From contig JAHWIP010000019.1 of the NCBI GenBank assembly GCA_019322375.1, positions 1 through 47,687 of the forward strand: 47,687 bases of DNA, in the 5' to 3' direction. A program made the position numbers and the translations under genes. Positions within the stretch are counted from its first letter, which is position 1. Every line of letters starts with the position of its first letter. The notes beneath the pieces are model-generated. The model worked only from the letters and a program-made list of their open reading frames with translations. It was not told the DNA's origin and made no database searches. Positions 42,169 to 47,687 of the stretch are shown piece after piece. Source of the DNA: Candidatus Woesearchaeota archaeon (GTDB lineage: Archaea; Nanobdellota; Nanobdellia; Woesearchaeales; SM23-78).

Positions 42169-42897
42169 ATGAAAAAAGAAATATTTTTATTTATAATAAT
42201 TAGTTTTTTGCTTTTCGGTTGTGCCTACCAAGGAAAGGATTTTTCTTCACCAACTAATACTTTTCTTACATTTCAAACAGCACTTAAGAATAACGATTTT
42301 GATTTGTTAAAACAAACAGTCTCAAAAAAAGAATCAATTTCTATTGAAGACATGATTTTTATGCATTCAAGTACAAAAAAACAATTACTAAATACAATGG
42401 TGCTTAAAGAGCACATTTATGAAGATATTGCTGAATTAGAAGTAGAAGTAACATTTATTGATGGTGGAGAAGAACACAAGATGGTAGAAATCTTTTCATC
42501 TCCTTTGGTATTAGAGAACGGAGAATGGAAATTTTATGGAAAAGCGAAGAAAGTTTGTTACGATGATGAATCCTGCTATTTTAATAATAACGATTGTTTC
42601 AATTCAAAATGGTCAAAGATTAAAGACTTTGAATTGATAAGTTTTGATCCTGGAAACCATGATAAAATCTGTCATTGTGGGAGGTACAGCGAATGTGTTT
42701 TACAAGACATCTCTGGAAAAAGATGCTCTTCTGATGAAGATTGTTATTATCATGTAGGATATGATTCTTGTTTTAATGAAGCACACTTCAAAGAGCAAAA
42801 ATGGGAGATGATAACTGCACATCCTGAAAATCCCAGTATTACATGTTCTTGCACAGATACTCTTTGTACTAGGGTGGATATAGACAATCAAACTTAA
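42169..42897 (+). CDS. Cys-rich lipoprotein
   Basis: 242 residues. MKKEIFLFIIISFLLFGC is a lipoprotein signal with Cys18 as the likely lipidated residue. Residues 25-130 look like an NTF2-like domain often seen in lipoproteins (TFLTFQTALKNNDFDLLKQ; then LENGEWKFYGK). The last 110 residues are two similar Cys-rich modules, beginning CYDDESCYFNNNDC and CSSDEDCYYHVGYDSC, each closing with a CxC group. Sits alone between tRNA-Gly and a partial tRNA-end copy; AT-rich codons. Function unknown. Confidence 0.75.
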   Translation: MKKEIFLFIIISFLLFGCAYQGKDFSSPTNTFLTFQTALKNNDFDLLKQTVSKKESISIEDMIFMHSSTKKQLLNTMVLKEHIYEDIAELEVEVTFIDGGEEHKMVEIFSSPLVLENGEWKFYGKAKKVCYDDESCYFNNNDCFNSKWSKIKDFELISFDPGNHDKICHCGRYSECVLQDISGKRCSSDEDCYYHVGYDSCFNEAHFKEQKWEMITAHPENPSITCSCTDTLCTRVDIDNQT

Positions 42898-42926
42898 TCA
42901 TGCGCCTAAACTGCAACTTTCTTCCT

Positions 42927-42945
42927 ATTCCTGGTCAGCGCATTC
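42927..42945 (+). repeat. Degenerate copy of the tRNA-Gly 3' end
   Basis: ATTCCTGGTCAGCGCATTC, 30 bases after the lipoprotein stop. It has lost base pairing and is not a tRNA, but matches the tail of the true gene. It looks like the far end of an insertion into tRNA-Gly. Confidence 0.55.
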
Positions 42946-42990
42946 TCTTCTTACAAAACTTTTATAAATTAATGATTAATTCTTTTAACC

Positions 42991-43158
42991 ATGGCAAAAA
43001 AAGAAGATAAGAGTACATGGGCTGTTGGTGGAGGTTTGCTTTTAGGTCTTGGTGTTGGATTTTTTTACCTGCAGGTGTCTGCTCTATGGTTTGTTGGAAG
43101 CCTTTTAGCAGGCTTGGGCCTTGGTCTTATTGTAACTTCCTTAGTTTCAAAGAAATAA
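42991..43158 (+). CDS. Small two-helix membrane protein
   Basis: 55 residues: MAKKEDKSTW, then two Gly/Leu-rich helices (GGGLLLGLGVGFFYL and GSLLAGLGLGLIVTSL) and the end VSKK. TATA TTTTATAAA at 42959-42967 is about 28 bases upstream, so it is probably leaderless. It begins a run of three rightward genes with the next 13 bases away. Too short for most gene finders. Role unknown. Confidence 0.65.
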   Translation: MAKKEDKSTWAVGGGLLLGLGVGFFYLQVSALWFVGSLLAGLGLGLIVTSLVSKK

Positions 43159-43171
43159 GGGTAAGAATAAT

Positions 43172-43651
43172 ATGAAAAAGCATGACTGCTGCCCTAAGTT
43201 TAATCCCAAGCCTTGGGATGATAAGACTCATAAATGGAAGAATAAATTATTCATCATGGACACTATTCCTCAGTTGTTTCATACTCCTCTTCCTTGGATG
43301 ATTGGAAGAATGATTCATAAGCAGTGGAAAAAAGCTCAGGATGCAGGTGCTGCTCCTAAAATAAAGGATTTCTTGTGGCTGGCTTATGATCCTTCTCCTT
43401 GGAAATCTGAGCATTACATACATGTTACTAAAGAAGTTCCTGGTGCAAACAATGTTAAGCTTTCAGGAACCTTTATCACCAAGGTTTATGACGGACCTTT
43501 TAACAAAGTGCCTGTATGGATTAAGGACATGGAGAAATATCTTGCTAAGAAAGGGAAAAAACCTAAAAAATATTATTTTTATTTCACAACATGCCCTAAA
43601 TGCGCTAAGAAATACAGGCATAATTATGTGGTTGCTTTTGCACAGGTTTGA
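43172..43651 (+). CDS. Conserved-looking cytosolic protein with CxxC
   Basis: 159 residues. Opening KKHDCCPKFNPKPWDDK, a pattern I recall from a widespread uncharacterised family, then DTIPQLFHTPLPWM and a strand-rich core (FYFTTCPKCAKKYRHNYVVAFAQ at the end, with a possible metal-binding CPKC). No membrane segment. Between two membrane-protein genes, with 14 bases to the next start. Small-molecule or metal binding is possible but not shown. Confidence 0.6.
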   Translation: MKKHDCCPKFNPKPWDDKTHKWKNKLFIMDTIPQLFHTPLPWMIGRMIHKQWKKAQDAGAAPKIKDFLWLAYDPSPWKSEHYIHVTKEVPGANNVKLSGTFITKVYDGPFNKVPVWIKDMEKYLAKKGKKPKKYYFYFTTCPKCAKKYRHNYVVAFAQV

Positions 43652-43665
43652 TGGAGGTGTATTAA

Positions 43666-44196
43666 ATGGCTAAGAATAAACCTATATTATATGAAAAGTA
43701 TCCTTTATGGATGGTTTTTGTTTTTAATCTTGCAATGCTGTTGGTTTACCTGGCAGGAGCATATATTATGTTCAGGCTTCATTTAATCACTGGAATATTA
43801 TATATTATTTATCTTATATTTATTGAAGCTAGTGTTTATAGAGAAGGTTGCAAATATTGTTATTACTATGGAAAAAGATGTGTTGCTGGCAAGGGCTTGC
43901 TTGCTCCTGTTTTTGTTAAGAAAGGCAACCCTAAAAAATTCTGTGAAAGAACCCTTAGCTTTAAGGATTTTATTCCCCAGCTTCTTGTAGTTCTTATACC
44001 TTTTATTGTAGGCATTGCTCTGCTCATCTCAAGAGGATTTCATGTACTAACTCTTATAGCAGTAATCTATCCTGTGTTCTCATGGATTGCTGTAAACCCG
44101 GTTATATATGGAAAGCTGGCATGCAATCATTGCAAGCAAGGAAATAAATGCTGTCCTGCACTGGATTTCTTTATGAAGAAAGGAAAGAAAAATTAA
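43666..44196 (+). CDS. Membrane protein with cytosolic cysteines
   Basis: 176 residues with four hydrophobic helices (about 15-35, 40-55, 107-125, 128-145). Cys-containing loops CKYCYYYGKRC and CNHCKQGNKCC lie between or after them and could bind metal or a cluster. GGAGG precedes the ATG. Last gene of the three-gene run; converges with the secreted protein gene after 16 bases. Not recognised. Confidence 0.62.
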   Translation: MAKNKPILYEKYPLWMVFVFNLAMLLVYLAGAYIMFRLHLITGILYIIYLIFIEASVYREGCKYCYYYGKRCVAGKGLLAPVFVKKGNPKKFCERTLSFKDFIPQLLVVLIPFIVGIALLISRGFHVLTLIAVIYPVFSWIAVNPVIYGKLACNHCKQGNKCCPALDFFMKKGKKN

Positions 44197-44212
44197 AAAA
44201 TAAATATTTTTC

Positions 44213-45121
44213 TTACACACAAGCACCATTGTTGCAGCTGGTTGTTATGTTCATTGAACAATCCCAGTCGCTGTAGTATTCATAATCTCCAATGCAGTAG
44301 TATTCTCTTAGGTTTGTTGAGTCTATACAGTAGTCTGTGTCTTCATAGTATGTTTCACTTAGATACCCTGATGCAGTTCCTTGTGTGAGTGTGTCCCATC
44401 CGCCGTCTGTGTCTGAGCAGCTGTCTGGTATAACACATTCGCCATCAAGGCATACTTCTGCCCCAGTACAATCCTCTACCAGCTCTGGTGTTACACTGCT
44501 GTCACATACTCCTGAGCTGCAGAAATAATCTGTAAAGTCCCTGTACACATCTCCACTGTCACAGTAGTTGGAGCCATAGAAGTCTGTTCCGCAGCTTTCC
44601 TGGGTGCTGTACTCATAGTCGCCTGTGCAGTAGTATTCCATTACATTGCCTGCATCTACACAATAATCATCGTTGCTATATGGAACTTCATTCAGGTAAC
44701 CTGATGTTGTTCCAAAGGTTCCTATGACAATTCCGCCGTCTGTGTCTGAGCAGCTGTCCTCAATTGTACACACATGGGAAATGCATGTTGCTGGTGGTGT
44801 GCAGTCGTTATCATCACAGCAGTCTCCTGTGTATGCTGTTCCATTGCAGCATACTTGTCCTATGTCTAGGCAGTCTGCTGCACAGTTGTCACAGTCTTCT
44901 TCTCCTTCGCACACATCATCCCCGCAGTTGCTCTCATCATTGTCCTGCTTGTTATCACAGCCTGCATCTGCTAAATCAATATCTCCGTCTCCGTCGTTGT
45001 CTATTCCATCCATACACTCTTTCTTTGCTCTTCCTCCTGGCTTTGCTACTGCCAGGCTTATCACTAGGATTGCTACAAGAACAAGTGCTGTTATTAAGGC
45101 TATTCTTGCTTTTTTATCCAC
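44213..45121 (-). CDS. Secreted Cys/Asp-rich repeat protein
   Basis: 302 residues. A signal or anchor helix (ALITALVLVAILVISLAVA) is followed by ECMDGIDNDGDGDIDLADAG, an Asp/Gly/Asn-rich calcium-loop motif, and many cysteines. Two similar segments occur near residues 120-180 and 232-295, each with CSDTDGG and a YxDxDYCxD pattern ahead of a CTGDYEY- or CIGDYEY-type box. Start is GTG with a strong GGAGGTGA. Likely a disulfide-rich surface protein with bound calcium. Confidence 0.8.
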   Translation of the reverse strand: MDKKARIALITALVLVAILVISLAVAKPGGRAKKECMDGIDNDGDGDIDLADAGCDNKQDNDESNCGDDVCEGEEDCDNCAADCLDIGQVCCNGTAYTGDCCDDNDCTPPATCISHVCTIEDSCSDTDGGIVIGTFGTTSGYLNEVPYSNDDYCVDAGNVMEYYCTGDYEYSTQESCGTDFYGSNYCDSGDVYRDFTDYFCSSGVCDSSVTPELVEDCTGAEVCLDGECVIPDSCSDTDGGWDTLTQGTASGYLSETYYEDTDYCIDSTNLREYYCIGDYEYYSDWDCSMNITTSCNNGACV

Positions 45122-45203
45122 TGTTTCACCTCCTTGGTTTTATAAGAGAACTCTTTTATCTAATTAATATTTTATTTATATTATTAATATTAAAACCCAA
45201 AGA

Positions 45204-45213
45204 TTTATATAAA
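45204..45213 (+). promoter_or_regulatory. TATA box of the AbrB-PhoU gene
   Basis: TTTATATAAA centred about 26 bases before the ATG at 45235, ideal spacing for a leaderless message. Confidence 0.65.
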
Positions 45214-45234
45214 TCATTAAATTCTGCTTTTTTC

Positions 45235-46131
45235 ATGCAAAGAAAGATTATAAAGCAAGGGCTTGGGGGCTGCACTGTTTCCCTGCCAATAAAATGGATA
45301 AGGGAAAATAAATTATTGCCAGGAGATGAGGTAGAAGTCCTGCAGAAAGACAGGGATATTCTGATAACAGGAAAAGGAACTGTCTATCACAAGAAAAAAG
45401 AAATACATCTAAAAGAAGCAGAAAGCCTTCCAAGAATCAGAAGCATCCTGGCATCTTCTTATAAAGCAGGCTATGATGAGATAATTATTCATGCACAAAA
45501 CCTGCCTTCAATAAAAAAAATTAATAATATCATTAACACCTTTACAGGGCTTGAGGTTGTTTCTCAAACCAAGAACACCCTAAGATTCAAGTCTTTTTTG
45601 CAGGAAGACGAGGGAGAAGTCAAGAACCTGATAATAAAGATGTTCCAGACCATTAATTCTATGATGAAAAACATTATTGAGGACTGGGACAAGGTTGACT
45701 TATCAAATATACAATCCTTGACAGAGATTAATATAAGGAAAACAAGAGACCACTGCCTGCGAATAATACACCTAACCAAGTATAGTGGTGATAAAGCCTA
45801 TGATTATTGTGTACTTATCACACAGCTTGAAAAAATGGCTGCCCAGCTAAGCTACCTAGCAGAATGCATAAGTGAATTACCCTCTTTAGACAAAGAACTT
45901 ATTACTGACTTTCAAAAAGATTATGAGCAGTTCTATCACTGCTATCTAAAAAAAGATTTTAACCAGGCAAACAAGCTATGGGAAGCACACCGAAGAAAAA
46001 CAAGGAATTTATTCTATCCAAAAGCATTGGATAACCTGGTAAAAAAGAACAAGGCTTTGGCAGTTCATTATTACAGCTTAACAATGCTTTTAAGAGCTGT
46101 TGCTTCAAGAATACTAGCGCTTAGTGCTTAG
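45235..46131 (+). CDS. AbrB-type DNA-binding and PhoU-like regulator
   Basis: 298 residues from the ATG at 45235; the frame is open for a further 157 codons upstream but that part overlaps the secreted-protein gene and lacks a promoter. Residues 1-45 (KIIKQGLGGCTVSLPIKW, then PGDEVEVLQ) match the swapped-hairpin AbrB/SpoVT fold. Residues 100-298 are helical and PhoU-like, with repeats of metal-type Glu/Asp/His positions. Members of this group are archaeal phosphate-responsive regulators; here the target is unknown. Stops back to back with the next gene. Confidence 0.85.
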   Translation: MQRKIIKQGLGGCTVSLPIKWIRENKLLPGDEVEVLQKDRDILITGKGTVYHKKKEIHLKEAESLPRIRSILASSYKAGYDEIIIHAQNLPSIKKINNIINTFTGLEVVSQTKNTLRFKSFLQEDEGEVKNLIIKMFQTINSMMKNIIEDWDKVDLSNIQSLTEINIRKTRDHCLRIIHLTKYSGDKAYDYCVLITQLEKMAAQLSYLAECISELPSLDKELITDFQKDYEQFYHCYLKKDFNQANKLWEAHRRKTRNLFYPKALDNLVKKNKALAVHYYSLTMLLRAVASRILALSA

Positions 46132-47538
46132 CTAGGTTAAGTATGCTAGTAAGTGTTCTTGATTTTCACTAAGCTTGTTTATTTCAGGAAATCTAAATGG
46201 AGTGGAGATTAACTCTCTGTATATAGCAACATAAGCTCCTTTCAGAACTCCTTGTTTTAACTCTTTAAATTCCTCTTCAAAAGATGATTCAACTCCTTTA
46301 AACTCAAGATATTTCTTAAGATGTTCATCCCAGGCATACACAGGCAGATGATACTGCATAAGCAACATGGAAAGATCCAAACCCGGATGCCCTGTTCCTA
46401 TTAGTTCCAGGTCAACAAGATATTTTCCTATTAAGTGCTCTTGCTTAACATCATTATGTATTAATCTTTTATGACCTGACTCCAGTAAATAATTAATTGC
46501 ATCTTCCAAATGAATTTCATCAAAAGACAGGTCAACAAGCTTTTTTATCCGCGGGTGTCTGTCCTTTTCATGCTTAGCAGAGCGAAAAGTAACAGCAGGA
46601 ACATCAACTTTGTGCTTCTCCAGTATCTTCTTAGCATCATTATGAAACAAGGCAAAGCAGTTAAGCCAGTAATCAAGGTTTTGAGATGCGCGTATTGTTT
46701 TATATTCGCTTTTCTGCATGGTTATGTAAACACCCTCACTCTTAATTGGTTCTGGGAATTTTCCTGGAAGAATAAAATCAAACTCTTCGCTAAGATAATA
46801 ATGCGCTGCTGATTCTAAAAAAGCTCCTTGCTCATTCATTGTTAATTTAAGCAGCCACTCATCACCCACACTATCTTTTACATAAAAGGTTTGATTCTTA
46901 GAAACAAAATCATTCTTTTCAATGCTCTCCAAGGTTTCCCACAAGCCCTTGTTTTCATGCAAGGCTTCCTCAGGAATGCCTGCACTAACTAATTTTTCTA
47001 TGATGTTATTTGTTGAGACTGGTTTAGTGTACTTCCCCAAATGCTTATCAAATATTTCTGGAGGAAAAAAAATCTTTATCTTTCCATTTATAGTTATTTT
47101 TATATATTCTTTTTCAGGATTATTATGAATTTCTGAGATGAAATTAATAAACTCCCCTGGAAAATGATTCTTTGCTTTTCCAGAGCTTCCAATAAACATT
47201 TTTTCTGCAGGCAGGATATTACTGCTGATCTTGAGCACAGGCTCTTTTTCCAACACTGACTTGAACTTTTTTTTACTTAATTTACGATACATATCAGAAA
47301 TTATACTATTCGTAAACCAGTATATTGAATGATCATCGGGATTATGATTATTAAGAAGAAGACGTAACTTGTACTGTAAAGACAAGTCTCTTTTCTTGAA
47401 AAAAGTATTTTTATGCAGCTTAAAAAGATCTTTGTATAAAGCATAAATTATTTTAGCAGAATCCTTTTTAGGAATATAATAATTCTTTTCTTCCAATGTA
47501 TAAGTTTTTGGCAAAATCCAATCTAATCCTTGCTGCAT
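46132..47538 (-). CDS. APH-like kinase-fold protein
   Basis: 468 residues from ATG at 47538, chosen because a minus-strand TATA (CTTTTTATA, 47562-47570) lies about 27 bases ahead; the frame runs on to 47664 but through tRNA-Ile. Residues about 225-440 fit an aminoglycoside/choline-kinase fold, with RLIHNDVKQEHLIGKYLVD and LELIGTGHPGLDLSML giving the HxD and D(x)E motifs. The N-terminal half is unique. It may phosphorylate a small molecule or protein; target unknown. Confidence 0.7.
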   Translation of the reverse strand: MQQGLDWILPKTYTLEEKNYYIPKKDSAKIIYALYKDLFKLHKNTFFKKRDLSLQYKLRLLLNNHNPDDHSIYWFTNSIISDMYRKLSKKKFKSVLEKEPVLKISSNILPAEKMFIGSSGKAKNHFPGEFINFISEIHNNPEKEYIKITINGKIKIFFPPEIFDKHLGKYTKPVSTNNIIEKLVSAGIPEEALHENKGLWETLESIEKNDFVSKNQTFYVKDSVGDEWLLKLTMNEQGAFLESAAHYYLSEEFDFILPGKFPEPIKSEGVYITMQKSEYKTIRASQNLDYWLNCFALFHNDAKKILEKHKVDVPAVTFRSAKHEKDRHPRIKKLVDLSFDEIHLEDAINYLLESGHKRLIHNDVKQEHLIGKYLVDLELIGTGHPGLDLSMLLMQYHLPVYAWDEHLKKYLEFKGVESSFEEEFKELKQGVLKGAYVAIYRELISTPFRFPEINKLSENQEHLLAYLT

Positions 47539-47636
47539 ACGAGATGATGATTCTGGGTTTCTATAAAAAGTTTTGTATCTGCAAGGCCCTAACAAAAAAG
47601 TTTTTAAAGCAAAACTCAAACACAAAAGCATATAAT

Positions 47637-47687
47637 GGGCCCAGAGCTTAGTCTGGTGGAGCACCGGTCTTATATGGCCATGCTTCA
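47637..47687 (+). tRNA. tRNA-Ile(UAU), 5' part, with an intron
   Basis: Acceptor GGGCCCA (47637-47643), D arm GCTTAGTCTGGTGGAGC, then anticodon 5' stem CCGGT and loop CTTATA, giving anticodon TAT. The 3' stem (ACCGG) does not follow; TGGCCATGCTTCA runs off the window, so an intron after position 37 is needed. Position 8 is G, where U is almost invariant. The 3' half is missing. Confidence 0.6.

Noticed and set aside
44764..45234. 157-codon N-terminal extension of the AbrB-PhoU protein
   Set aside because: It is antisense to the secreted Cys-rich gene, has biased Leu/His/Ser composition, and the TATA at 45204 fits a start at 45235.
47539..47664. N-terminal extension of the kinase-fold protein
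   Set aside because: It crosses tRNA-Ile and reads as unstructured Leu/Cys/Arg sequence; a TATA element supports the ATG at 47538.

Overview
This window looks like a low-GC archaeal chromosome, most likely a DPANN lineage of the Woesearchaeota/Pacearchaeota kind. Visible archaeal markers are TATA boxes about 25 bases before leaderless starts, a proteasome beta subunit with Thr nucleophile, a KH/beta-CASP RNase of the aCPSF1/FttA type, archaeal SecF-SecD, archease, a DRG-type GTPase, TrmB-family regulators and class III (type IV pilin) signal peptides. Three tRNA genes carry introns or must carry one. The lineage call is inference from gene content; there is no rRNA here.

Layout. 1-5.4 kb: end of one gene, a nucleotidyltransferase/HEPN-like protein, a GC-rich foldable element, and a three-gene leftward operon of unknown function (large unknown protein, coiled coil, metal-dependent TIM barrel with a big insert). 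5.4-9.4 kb: KefB/C-like antiporter, a TrmB regulator, a divergent promoter with a perfect operator and structured leader, an exported protein and a small unknown protein. 9.4-12 kb: FttA and psmB. 12.1-20.9 kb: a leftward type IV pilus cluster with three pilin-like proteins, two TadC/GspF membrane proteins, the secretion ATPase, a five-repeat helical protein, a winged-helix protein and two membrane-anchored proteins. 20.9-22.7 kb: HEPN/MNT toxin-antitoxin pair and a second TrmB regulator. 22.7-25.8 kb: an anchored protein, nitroreductase, DRG GTPase and acyltransferase-like protein.

25.8-31.5 kb (leftward): archease with an in-frame palindromic-repeat insert, an acidic small protein, TatD nuclease, a TumE/TumA-like toxin-antitoxin pair, a Zn-ribbon/DUF2073/Era-like GTPase trio interrupted by a tandem hairpin array, an alpha/beta hydrolase-like protein and an IscU scaffold. 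31.5-37.5 kb: a second pilin locus of two small class III signal proteins followed by a 1682-residue pilin-like adhesin with four LamG domains and a beta-helix. 37.6-41.4 kb: a 2-hydroxyacid dehydrogenase-like protein, secF, secD and tRNA-Val. 41.5-45.1 kb: membrane protein, doubly interrupted tRNA-Gly, Cys-rich lipoprotein, three small genes and a secreted Cys-rich protein. 45.2 kb to the end: AbrB-PhoU regulator, an APH-like kinase-fold protein and the 5' part of a tRNA-Ile(UAU).

The main theme is the cell surface: two pilin loci, the Sec membrane helpers, several exported or lipid-anchored proteins, and two TrmB regulators each facing an exported-protein gene across a palindromic operator. 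No stretch above 300 bases lacks a gene. No CRISPR array, transposase, integrase or origin was seen.
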